The notes beneath the pieces were generated by a model, which saw only the letters and a list, made by a program, of their open reading frames with translations, made no database searches and was not told where the DNA came from. The position numbers and the translations under genes are program-made. 64,000 nt of DNA from JAEUMG01 sp046349315 (GTDB lineage Bacteria > Pseudomonadota > Alphaproteobacteria > Rhizobiales > Aestuariivirgaceae), in the NCBI GenBank assembly GCA_046349315.1, contig JAXMCQ010000010.1:106100-170099 (forward strand), in the 5' to 3' direction. This document shows, piece by piece, positions 17,065 to 24,037 of the stretch (positions are counted from its first letter, which is position 1; every line of letters begins with the position of its first letter).

Positions 17065-17180
17065 CGATCAGGCTATGTGGCCTTATCTCATCAACTTCGC
17101 AGCGCCTGCCCTCACCGCCTGGTGGGACAAGCATCGCGTCTCGGCGGCGTGATTGCGACGAAGCACTGGCCACTCTTTCC

Positions 17181-17267
17181 CGTCACCCCAGCGAAAGCTG
17201 GGGTCCCCTGAATCGCTTCAGCAACGGCACCTTCTCAGGGGATGCCAGCTTTCGCTGGCATGACGGT
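17181..17267. repeat. Palindromic repeat, family E copy 1
   Basis: About 87 bp: CGTCACCCCAGCGAAAGCTG GGGTCCCCTGAATC at the left and a matching TCAGGGGATGCCAGCTTTCG CTGGCATGACGG at the right, with nested hairpins (CCAGCGAAAGCTGG and GCCAGCTTTCGCTGGC). A closely similar copy in the same direction lies at 22764-22852, just upstream of the cluster. Lies between the capsid gene end and the gp9 remnant. Confidence 0.9.
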
Positions 17268-17285
17268 TCAGAGTTTTGCTCGTAC

Positions 17286-18524
17286 TTACGCGGTCCCGAA
17301 CTTCAAAAGCTTGATCGCCTCGAAATTCTGAACCCCGCCGCCGACGCGCTTCAGGGTGTAGAACAGCACATAGGGCTTGGCGGTATAGGGATCGCGCAGG
17401 ATGCGCACGCCGACGCGATCAACGATGAGATAGCCCTGCTTGAAATCGCCGAAGGCCGCCGAGTATGAATCGGCCGCGATATCCGGCATGGTCTCGGCTT
17501 CGGTGATCGCAAAGTTCATCAGGCTCGCCTTGGCGGAAGCGGTCGCCGCCGGCTGCCACAGGTAATTCCCGTCGCCATCCTTGAGCTTGCGGATCGCTGC
17601 CTGCACCTTGCGGTTCATCACCCATTGCGCATTCTGGCGATAACCGCTCTTCAAGGCATAGACGAGATCGATGAGCTTGTCGGATGGGTTCGATGCGGCG
17701 AAGGCACCCGATGCGCCAGTCACGATGTAGCCGAGCTTCGCCCATTCCCAGCTTGCATCCGCAACTTTGGTATAGTCGAGAAAACCCTTGGGCTTGTTGG
17801 TGCCGTTGCCGGAAACGAAGGCTTGCGTCTCCTGCTCGGCGAAGGCCGCCTGCACTTCCTCGGCAATCCAGCGATCGAGATCGATAACCGAATCATCGAG
17901 CAGCGCCTGCGTCGTCGCTGGCATGGCATAGAGTTCGGCCGCCGGGAACTGAAGCTCGGCCAGCGTCGGCGCATTGGTCTCCGGGCGAGAGGCCGTCTCG
18001 CCGGCCCAACCGGTCGCCGCGCCGGTAATGGCAAAGGGCTTCTTGTAGAGGGCCGAAGATACTTGCCGCACTCCGGCGATGGCACGAATCGGTGAGTTCT
18101 GGCCAAGCAGGCGGCCGATCTCGGCTTCGGTCTCGTCGGGGACGAGATAGCCGCCGTCGGTATCACTGGCGATCGACATGGATTTGCGCTCGAGGGCCAC
18201 AAGCGCGCCGGTCTCGCCCTTCCTCACATAGGCTTCGAAGGCGGCTTTCCGCTCATCGGGTGCCGCCTGCTCCTCGCGGGCAAGTGCCGGGCGTCGCGCT
18301 TTCAGCGTCAGTTCGTCGAGCCGCGCCTTGGTGCGGTCGAGCGTTGCGCCGATGCGGTCGACCTTTTCCTCGATCAGGACGTCGGCAGACATGCGCCGCT
18401 CGATTTCCGAGAGTCGCTCGTCATTTGCCTCCTTGAAGGCCTCGAAGGCCCGCATCATGTCGTCCTGCAGCGCGCCGCCGCCGGCGCGCGCAATCTTGGT
18501 TTCAAGTCCGGTATCGATGTCCAT
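17286..18524 (-). CDS. HK97-family major capsid protein (GTA gp5-like)
   Basis: The 412-residue precursor has a charged, coiled-coil N-terminal scaffold region (about residues 20-100, FEAFKEANDERLSEIERRM and ARLDELTLKARRP) that the protease would remove, followed by the HK97 fold with SDTDGGYLVPDE, ETAS RPETNAPT, LQFPAAELYAMPATTQALLDD and a C-terminal DRVGVRILRDPYTAKPYVLF segment. This is the usual GTA/lambdoid capsid layout. It overlaps the protease gene by 23 nt at its 5' end. Directly downstream, where the head-tail connector genes should be, there is a palindromic repeat and a deletion scar. Confidence 0.93.
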   Translation of the reverse strand: MDIDTGLETKIARAGGGALQDDMMRAFEAFKEANDERLSEIERRMSADVLIEEKVDRIGATLDRTKARLDELTLKARRPALAREEQAAPDERKAAFEAYVRKGETGALVALERKSMSIASDTDGGYLVPDETEAEIGRLLGQNSPIRAIAGVRQVSSALYKKPFAITGAATGWAGETASRPETNAPTLAELQFPAAELYAMPATTQALLDDSVIDLDRWIAEEVQAAFAEQETQAFVSGNGTNKPKGFLDYTKVADASWEWAKLGYIVTGASGAFAASNPSDKLIDLVYALKSGYRQNAQWVMNRKVQAAIRKLKDGDGNYLWQPAATASAKASLMNFAITEAETMPDIAADSYSAAFGDFKQGYLIVDRVGVRILRDPYTAKPYVLFYTLKRVGGGVQNFEAIKLLKFGTA

Positions 18525-19047
18525 CTGACTTTGCTCCTTGTGCTGATGAAATGCCGAAGAGCCTGCGCCAGTCGGCCAGGGCCTTCGCCTTGTTGACGCG
18601 GGCGCCTTCCTGCATGGGGAAGGTCACCAGCGAGATCTCCCAAAGATCGACGCGCTCGAGGCGCCGCAGTCCGGTCACCCGATCGCGTCTGGCGGCGATC
18701 GCCTTGAAGCCGATCGACAATCCGTCGAGCCCGCGGCCCTCGATCAGGGCTGCCACCTCGCGGCCGCGCTGCACGTCCATGTTGAGACGCCCGCGCACCG
18801 CCAGGCCTTTCGCCGTCTCATTGAGATCGATCCATGCGCCGATCGGTTCGGCCGGATCGTGCTGGAACAGCATGCGGACATTGTCGGCGCCGCGGCGCTT
18901 CAGGCTTTCCGAGAATGCGCCGGGCATGATGATGTCGCCCGTCGCATCGGGGCGGTTGAAGAGCGCGGCATAGCCGACAAAGACGCCCTTATCGTTCAAC
19001 ACGGCAAGCGGGCGCGTGCCCTTCGGTCCCAGCCGGGCATGATGCAT
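18502..19047 (-). CDS. HK97-family prohead protease (GTA gp4-like)
   Basis: The 181-residue serine protease has the conserved FQHDPAEPIG (catalytic His), GLDGLSIGFK (catalytic Ser) and ERVDLWEISLVTFPM blocks, and would trim the capsid scaffold region during head maturation. I start at ATG 19047 (MHHARLG), because the longer frame is translated repeat DNA (PPPPLPLPTRGRG). It overlaps the capsid gene, as in most HK97-type modules. Confidence 0.9.
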   Translation of the reverse strand: MHHARLGPKGTRPLAVLNDKGVFVGYAALFNRPDATGDIIMPGAFSESLKRRGADNVRMLFQHDPAEPIGAWIDLNETAKGLAVRGRLNMDVQRGREVAALIEGRGLDGLSIGFKAIAARRDRVTGLRRLERVDLWEISLVTFPMQEGARVNKAKALADWRRLFGISSAQGAKSDGHRYRT

Positions 19048-19069
19048 TGCAAAGATCTCCAGTGAATCT

Positions 19070-19160
19070 CCCCTCCCCCTTGTGGGGAGGGGTAGGGGTG
19101 GGGGTGGATGGATCTCGCAGACCCCCACCCTTGATCCCTCCCCACAAGGGGGAGGGAAAT
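19070..19160. repeat. Palindromic intergenic repeat, family A (between protease and portal genes)
   Basis: Inverted repeat with arms CCCTCCCCCTTGTGGGGAGG GGTAGGGGTGGGGGT and ACCCCCACCCTTGATCCCTC CCCACAAGGGGGAGGG around a short loop. It ends two bases before the portal stop codon. Confidence 0.92.
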
Positions 19161-19161
19161 G

Positions 19162-20322
19162 TTACTTGCCTAGAACCCCATACCCGACCGCCTGCCGCTT
19201 CTCGTCGAGGCTGAGAAACTCGGCTGCACCGACGCGCGCCCACAGCGCCTCGCGTTCGGGCGAAAGCGCTTCGACCTGGTCGAAATCGAAACCGAGGCGC
19301 AATTCGCCGCCGAAGCCCGGTGCGAGCCAATTCCCCATCGCTTCGGCGACGCGCAAGGCCAATGGGATCACCGACATCCGCCAGAAGCTGCGGTTGGCTT
19401 CGGCGTAATTGGCGAAAGTATTATCGCCAGGGATTCCGAGCAGCATGGGCGGCACGCCAAAGGCCAATGCGATGTCGCGCGCCGCTGCATTCTTCGCCTC
19501 GATGAAATCCATCTCGCGCGGCGAGAGGCTCATCTCCTTCCACTCGAGGCCGCCTTCGAGCAGCAACGGCCGCCCCGCATTGCGGACACCTCGATGATTG
19601 CCGTCAAGCTCGCTCTTCAATCGCTCATACTGTTCCGGTGTGAGGCCGTCGGCGCGATCGGCGCCCTTGAACATCAATGCGCCGGAAGGCCGTGCGCCAT
19701 TGTCGAGCATCGCCTTGTTCCAGGTACCGGCGGCATTATGCGTATCGATCGCCTTCTGGGCGGCTTCGAAGGGCGAGAGCCCGTAGTGATCGTCGAGCGG
19801 ATTGAAGAGTTTGAGATGCAGGATCGGCGGTACGTTGCCCTCCTGGCGGAATCGCAGTGATGCACCGGCGACGGAGTATTCATAGGCCTCGGGCCAGCCC
19901 TGCGCCGACGGCACGGCGCGCATCCGGTCGGGGCGCAAGGCGTGGAGTTCGCGGATCTCGCCGTCGATCGCCACCATTTCGAGATAGCCATTGCCGGCGG
20001 TTTCGAGAAAGCCGAACAGGCTTTCCATCAGGTCGCGGCCCGATTGCACCGGGTTCGGCCGTCGCAGCAGGCGCAGCAAGGGATGATCGTCGCGCTCGGC
20101 CTCGCCCTCATAGAGGAGCCATGGCAAGGAAGCGGCGGCTTCGGCGATCATGCGCACGCAGCGATAGCCGACTGCGTTGGCGGCGAAGCCTTCCCGCGCC
20201 AGTGAAGTATAATTGCGCGATGTCCAGACCGGCCGTCCCGCGGTATGCAGCGCGACCAGCGTACCGGCTGCTGAGCGCTTTTCTTCCGGCGGCTTCAACA
20301 GCCGGCGAAGGGAATTGAGCAT
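19162..20322 (-). CDS. HK97-family portal protein (GTA gp3-like)
   Basis: The ~386-residue portal protein has EGFAANAVGYRCVRMIAEAA, DHPLLRLLRRPNP, FGFLETAGNGYLEMV and the downstream DFIEAKNAAARDIALAFGVPPMLLGIPGDNTFANYAEA region, all typical of the family that forms the dodecameric DNA entry ring. ATG 20322 has a GGAG six bases upstream. An in-frame ATG at 20334 would borrow an SD from the adjacent repeat. The frame is intact. Confidence 0.92.
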   Translation of the reverse strand: MLNSLRRLLKPPEEKRSAAGTLVALHTAGRPVWTSRNYTSLAREGFAANAVGYRCVRMIAEAAASLPWLLYEGEAERDDHPLLRLLRRPNPVQSGRDLMESLFGFLETAGNGYLEMVAIDGEIRELHALRPDRMRAVPSAQGWPEAYEYSVAGASLRFRQEGNVPPILHLKLFNPLDDHYGLSPFEAAQKAIDTHNAAGTWNKAMLDNGARPSGALMFKGADRADGLTPEQYERLKSELDGNHRGVRNAGRPLLLEGGLEWKEMSLSPREMDFIEAKNAAARDIALAFGVPPMLLGIPGDNTFANYAEANRSFWRMSVIPLALRVAEAMGNWLAPGFGGELRLGFDFDQVEALSPEREALWARVGAAEFLSLDEKRQAVGYGVLGK

Positions 20323-20339
20323 GAAGTACTCCATCGATT

Positions 20340-20383
20340 TCCCCTCCCCCTTGTGGGAGAGGGCTAGGGGTGGGGGTCGTCGT
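20340..20383. repeat. Half palindromic repeat, family A (3' side of DUF559 ORF)
   Basis: One arm only: TCCCCTCCCCCTTGTGGGAG AGGGCTAGGGGTGGGGGTCG. It overlaps the 3' end of the DUF559 ORF, whose last codons (DDDPHP and stop) read through it. Its partner arm is the right half of the repeat at 20750. Confidence 0.88.
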
Positions 20384-20774
20384 CCGGCATCCGCGCGAGA
20401 TCGCTTGCAAGCGGCAGGGCGACGCGAATCTGATCCATGACAGCGGATGTATTTTTCAGGACGTCGTAATTCCAGAATCGTAAGACCACGTAGCCGTGAC
20501 GGTTTAGCCTTTCGGTGCGCACAGCATCGCGGAGTGCGCCATCACCCTCATTGTGCTGCCCGCCATCGAGTTCGATGACGAGACGGGCGCGATAGCAAGC
20601 GAAGTCGGCGATATGGCCGGCCAGCGGAACCTGACGCCGGAAGTGGAAACCTTCCGATCTCAGCAATCGCAGGCCTTGCCACAACTTTCGTTCTGCAGGT
20701 GTTGCGTTGCGACGAAGCTCCCTCGCGAATTTGTCGGCGATCGTACAACCCCCACCCTTAATCCCTCCCCACAA
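20364..20774 (-). CDS. DUF559 endonuclease-like protein framed by repeats
   Basis: The central region FARELRRNATPAERKLW, FHFRRQVPLAGHIADFACYRARLVIELDGGQH and RLNRHGYVVLRFWNYDVLKN is a complete DUF559 domain, a small relative of the Vsr/PD-(D/E)XK nuclease fold with conserved D and E..D/Q residues. The first nine residues (MWGGIKGGG) and the last four to six are translated from family A repeats on both sides, so the gene uses the repeats for its start and stop. Such a gene is foreign to GTA clusters, where TerL is normally followed at once by the portal. Activity and target are unknown. A later non-ATG start cannot be excluded. Confidence 0.75.
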   Translation of the reverse strand: MWGGIKGGGCTIADKFARELRRNATPAERKLWQGLRLLRSEGFHFRRQVPLAGHIADFACYRARLVIELDGGQHNEGDGALRDAVRTERLNRHGYVVLRFWNYDVLKNTSAVMDQIRVALPLASDLARMPDDDPHP

Positions 20775-20852
20775 GGGGGAGGGAAAAGGTTAGCTCACGA
20801 AGCCTGCGCGAAGTATTCCCCTCCCCCTTGTGGGGAGGGGTAGGGGTGGGGG
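20750..20852. repeat. Palindromic repeats, family A, two arms back to back (5' side of DUF559 ORF)
   Basis: Arm ACCCCCACCCTTAATCCCTC CCCACAAGGGGGAGGG at 20750-20785, a ~33-nt link, then arm CCCCTCCCCCTTGTGGGGAG GGGTAGGGGTGGGGGT at 20818-20852. The DUF559 ORF begins inside the first arm and TerL ends just after the second. Confidence 0.9.
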
Positions 20853-20858
20853 TATCTG

Positions 20859-22196
20859 CTAAATCACCCTTATTCTTGGCTCCGCCTGTTTCGGGCGCAG
20901 CATCAGATCGCTCACCGCCCAGACCAATGCGTCCATCCGATCCGGGCTCTGCTCCGCAGCGCCGGTCCAGGCGCACAACTCATCTTCGAGTTCCGGAAAG
21001 GCGCCGACATGCGCGACGCGGCCCTGCTCATACAAGGCCGCCACCGGTTCGGCCCGCGTCGCTTTCCCGCGCGAGGCATAGACGCCGCGAAACGCAATCC
21101 CCGGATCGACCTCGCGCAGCACGGCTTCGACCATCGCACCCCCCTGGTTCACCTCGACCACCACGCGGCAGGCTTCGCGCCTTCGATAGAGCGCCGCAAC
21201 GCGCGCAGCCCATTGCGCCGGCGAGCGCCGTGCGACGCTTTTGTCGTCGAGCACATAGCAGCGCCCGTCGCGGGCGAGCCCGGCGGCGATGATACCGCAG
21301 CGGCTTCCCCGCCCCTGGCCCGCCGGCGGATCGACCGCCACGACGATGCGCTGCAAGTCCGGGGCACTACGCACCCGCGACGCCTCGATCCAGTCGCGCC
21401 GGAACAAAGCATCCGGATCATCCGCGATCACTTCGCCGTCGAGTTCCTGCCGCCCGAGCCGCGTTCCGCCATAGGAGCGAACGACATGGCGCAGGAAGCT
21501 GTCGGGCAGATTTTTCTTATTCGCGAATGTCGCGGCGCGCGTCACGCCAACCGCGGTGTCGGCCAGCATGCGCTTGATCAACGGGATCGGCCGCGGCGTC
21601 GTGGAGATCAGCGTCAATGGCCTCTCGCTCAGGCGCATCGAGAATTTCAGCATGTCGAAGACGGCGTCGGCATGTTTCCACTTGGCGAGTTCGTCGCACC
21701 AGGCGCAATCGAATTGCGGCCCGCGCAATGAGTCCGGCTCCTCGGCGGAAAAAATCTGCGCCACCGCGCCATTGGGCCAAGTGACCAGGCGCTTCGAAGG
21801 TTCGTAATGCGGTCGCCATTCCGGCTCGCTGTATTTGTAGACGCTCATCAGGCCCGACTGGCCTTCGACCATCACGTGGCGCCCCTCGGCTAGCGTCGGT
21901 GCGACAAGCGCGATGCGCTCGGCCGGCTTTAGCCCCAAGTCAAAATTACCTTTGACCCGCGCTTTCACCCATTCCGCACCGGTCCGCGTCTTGCCGGCGC
22001 CGCGCCCGCCCAAGACCAGCCAGATTTCCCAGCCGCGAAGAATGGGCGGCCGTTGATCCGCCCTCCCCCATTGCGGCCAGTCGTCGAGCAGGTCTTCGAG
22101 GATCGCGCCATCAAGCTTTTTGACGATCCGCCGGATCGCCCGATCGTCCGTGCAGGACTTCAAGGCGTCGTACAATCTCGTCCCGCCGGGCGTCAT
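20859..22196 (-). CDS. Terminase large subunit (GTA gp2-like)
   Basis: The ~445-residue motor-nuclease has Walker A LGGRGAGKT (about residues 62-70 from ATG 22196), Walker B CAWCDELAKW, a coupling STTPRP motif, and the RNase H-like nuclease motifs VAVDPPAG, VVVEVNQGG and DRMDALVWAV. It translocates and cuts DNA into the prohead. The ATG at 22196 overlaps the end of the upstream small gene by 86 nt; a start within the conserved region is not available, so the overlap is probably real. The frame is intact and runs to the edge of a palindromic repeat. Confidence 0.9.
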   Translation of the reverse strand: MTPGGTRLYDALKSCTDDRAIRRIVKKLDGAILEDLLDDWPQWGRADQRPPILRGWEIWLVLGGRGAGKTRTGAEWVKARVKGNFDLGLKPAERIALVAPTLAEGRHVMVEGQSGLMSVYKYSEPEWRPHYEPSKRLVTWPNGAVAQIFSAEEPDSLRGPQFDCAWCDELAKWKHADAVFDMLKFSMRLSERPLTLISTTPRPIPLIKRMLADTAVGVTRAATFANKKNLPDSFLRHVVRSYGGTRLGRQELDGEVIADDPDALFRRDWIEASRVRSAPDLQRIVVAVDPPAGQGRGSRCGIIAAGLARDGRCYVLDDKSVARRSPAQWAARVAALYRRREACRVVVEVNQGGAMVEAVLREVDPGIAFRGVYASRGKATRAEPVAALYEQGRVAHVGAFPELEDELCAWTGAAEQSPDRMDALVWAVSDLMLRPKQAEPRIRVI

Positions 22197-22542
22197 CCAG
22201 TTGCCGGCGTTGATGTCGGCGGCGCAAGCGTCCGGCGCGTTCCTTGGCTTCGAGTTCAAGGACTTTCTCCAGGGTTCTGACCAGCATGTTGATCGAGCGG
22301 ATTTCGCGCTCATTGTCGCTTGCAGAAACATCGGCGCCGAGGCGGCCGAGCGTCGTCTCGAGTTCGGCGAGGCGTTCCTGCACCAGCGATTTCAGTCGCC
22401 TGATGGTCGCCGCCGGGGTGGCGGCAGCCTTTTTCGCTTTTTTCTGGGGTGGTGTGGGGTCGGCCGCATGCGGCGCGCTCTCCTCCGTGACCGGGATCAC
22501 GGGCAAGGGCGCGGGCACCGGCCCGTCCGAGCCGTTGTCCAT
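22111..22542 (-). CDS. Possible terminase small subunit (GTA gp1-like)
   Basis: The 143-residue protein has a low-complexity Pro/Ala/Lys N-terminus (PTPPQKKAKKAAATPAA), then a helical region (IRRLKSLVQERLAELETTLG, REIRSINMLVRTLEKVLELE) and a very basic C-terminus (RLRRRHQRRQLDDARRDEI). It is the first gene of the cluster and overlaps TerL, the position of RcGTA gp1, which acts as small terminase. Sequence resemblance alone would not prove this; helix content and the basic tail are compatible with DNA binding. It starts 36 bp after a good sigma70-like promoter. Confidence 0.6.
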   Translation of the reverse strand: MDNGSDGPVPAPLPVIPVTEESAPHAADPTPPQKKAKKAAATPAATIRRLKSLVQERLAELETTLGRLGADVSASDNEREIRSINMLVRTLEKVLELEAKERAGRLRRRHQRRQLDDARRDEIVRRLEVLHGRSGDPADRQKA

Positions 22543-22577
22543 CCGTTTTTCATCCCATGTGTGGAAGCGTGACCAGA

Positions 22578-22606
22578 TTCGTACAAATAGCTGCGCAGTT
22601 AGTCAA
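22578..22606 (-). promoter_or_regulatory. Candidate sigma70 promoter of the GTA-like cluster
   Basis: On the minus strand, TTGACT (22606-22601) and TACGAA (22583-22578) are separated by exactly 17 nt, in an AT-rich stretch unlike the surrounding DNA. The first gene of the cluster starts 36 bp downstream. No other comparable promoter was noticed within the cluster. Confidence 0.5.
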
Positions 22607-22763
22607 GGATTATTTTGTGTATTTTTTGTTTTTTTCCTATGTGATTGAATTCATTTGAACAATTAGTGAACTTTTTCGCCTGTCCGGCGAATTGCTCCGT
22701 GTGCAAACGATTCTGCAAAAGGGGTGTTTTACCCTGTCCCCGAATTTCCCGACGCTAGACATG

Positions 22764-22852
22764 CCGTCACCCCAGCGAAAGCTGGGGTCCCCTGAATCAT
22801 CTCCGCTAGCGGCATCGCGTCAGGGGATGCCAGCTTTCGCTGGCATGACGGT
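22764..22852. repeat. Palindromic repeat, family E copy 2
   Basis: Near-identical to the copy at 17181-17267 in the same direction: CGTCACCCCAGCGAAAGCTG GGGTCCCCTGAATC, a short variable centre, then TCAGGGGATGCCAGCTTTCG CTGGCATGACGG. The 22543-22859 gap holds this repeat and the AT-rich promoter region; I see nothing else in it. Confidence 0.9.
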
Positions 22853-22859
22853 TGTGAAT

Positions 22860-23150
22860 TCAGGGCATCGCCGCGCTCAACATGATCAGTCCGATCACCG
22901 AGAGGAGCACAATCACACCGCTCGCACCAAACAAGATCCGGCTGCTTGCCAATCGTGCAGACTCGACAAATGCCGTGCCGCCCCACAACAAAACCGCGGC
23001 GCAGATCAGAAAGAGGGTCGAGCCGAAATAGGCGCCTATCACCTCTTCCTCCTCGTTTGCAAAGCGAATCGAGGCCACTAGCGGGGCGATTGCAGCGGCG
23101 AAGATTACCCCAAGCAACAGGCAGAACCACCCAACGATCTTGCCGCCCAC
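22860..23150 (-). CDS. Small membrane protein, unknown function
   Basis: The 96-residue protein has three hydrophobic stretches (about residues 5-27, 42-62 and 71-92) separated by short charged loops (RFANEEEEVIG and VESARLASSR). It starts immediately after the stop of the UPF0260 gene on the same strand, so the two are probably co-transcribed. I do not recognise the family. Confidence 0.6.
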   Translation of the reverse strand: MGGKIVGWFCLLLGVIFAAAIAPLVASIRFANEEEEVIGAYFGSTLFLICAAVLLWGGTAFVESARLASSRILFGASGVIVLLSVIGLIMLSAAMP

Positions 23151-23615
23151 CTACTCGCCCCGCTTCCTCGCCTTCGGCAAGGGCTTGATGTGATTTTCAA
23201 GCTCGGACTCATGCACCTCGGTCTCAGGGATGGTCCAGTCGCGCATCGAGATCCCGGCGGCAAAAACCGTATCCGGCGATCCCGAAACCAAAGGATGCCA
23301 CCAGGCGAGGCTCTTGCCCTCGGCGATCAGGCGATAGGCGCAGGTCTTCGGCAGCCAGCCGAGGGTCGCGACATTCTCGGCATCGAGCTTCACGCAATCG
23401 GGCACGCGGCTGCTGCGATTTTCATAGTCGCTGCAACGGCAGGTCTCGCCGTCGAAGAGATGGCAAGCGACATCGGTGAAGTAATAGCGCCCGCTATCCT
23501 CGTCCTCGAGCTTGACGAGGCAGCAGCGGCCGCAGCCGTCGCACAGCGATTCCCATTCCTCGGCGCTCATCTCGAGCAGCGTCTTGGTTTTCCAGAAGGG
23601 TTTCTCGCGCGCCAT
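23151..23615 (-). CDS. UPF0260 / YcgN-like cysteine cluster protein
   Basis: The 154-residue protein has the conserved cysteine cluster CDGCGRCC (about residues 21-28), further cysteines in TDVACHLFDGETCRCSDYENR, and WLPKTCAYRL, as in the YcgN/UPF0260 family of the YkgJ-like zinc or iron cluster proteins. The biochemical role of the family is not established. Length matches the family. It heads a two-gene unit with the small membrane protein. Confidence 0.85.
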   Translation of the reverse strand: MAREKPFWKTKTLLEMSAEEWESLCDGCGRCCLVKLEDEDSGRYYFTDVACHLFDGETCRCSDYENRSSRVPDCVKLDAENVATLGWLPKTCAYRLIAEGKSLAWWHPLVSGSPDTVFAAGISMRDWTIPETEVHESELENHIKPLPKARKRGE

Positions 23616-24037
23616 TGTGACTTCGCTACCACGCTCCCCGCGTCAATCGCAATCCGGCACGGCGCATTAGGCGATTGTTAACCATGGCACCCGCTAAATG
23701 GCTGCAATGAGCCGCAATTGACGATGCGGCGGAGGAATTGGGCGATGTGCACCCTGTTGAGATTTCCGATTGAGCAGTGCCGGCCGGTGAGCGTCATGCA
23801 TGGCAAGCTTCCCGGCGAGATAGTGATTTTTCCGGGGGTCCGGATCGAGCGCGACGTAACGCCGGTCATCGCCGAGAAAAATCAGGCCGAACGCCGCTAA
23901 GGCTGAAAGCCCGTATCGGCACTGCGTGCTTCGAGGCATCGCCTTCGGCGATACACCTCAGCACGAGGATAATCATGAAGCCTCATGGCGAGGCGGCGGC
24001 GCCACCGCCCTCGAACCATGATCCGACAACTCAGAGA
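23616..24037. other. 422-nt gap with one weak small ORF
   Basis: This gap separates the UPF0260 gene from the convergent end region of the DUF1254 gene. Apart from the 60-codon plus-strand frame at 23718-23900, I see no gene, RNA or strong palindrome here. Confidence 0.4.
23718..23900 (+). CDS. Possible small protein, unknown function
   Basis: A 60-residue frame with the coherent segment MHGKLPGEIVIFPGVRIERD in its second half. The charged, proline-poor composition and the phrase GEIVIFPGVRIER look protein-like and resemble short hypothetical proteins of rhizobia, but I cannot name a family. The start is uncertain (ATG 23718 or an internal ATG). Confidence 0.3.
   Translation: MTMRRRNWAMCTLLRFPIEQCRPVSVMHGKLPGEIVIFPGVRIERDVTPVIAEKNQAERR

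Noticed and set aside
17041..17152. Plus-strand frame ending DADQAMWPYLINFAAPALTAW-type residues before a TGA at 17150
   Set aside because: It looks protein-like, but has no start, no family I recognise and lies in the deletion scar; it may be a fragment of a foreign gene or chance.
13501..22852. The GC-rich palindromes could be read as a CRISPR array
   Set aside because: Units are not regularly spaced, have no unique spacers of equal length, and no cas gene is present.
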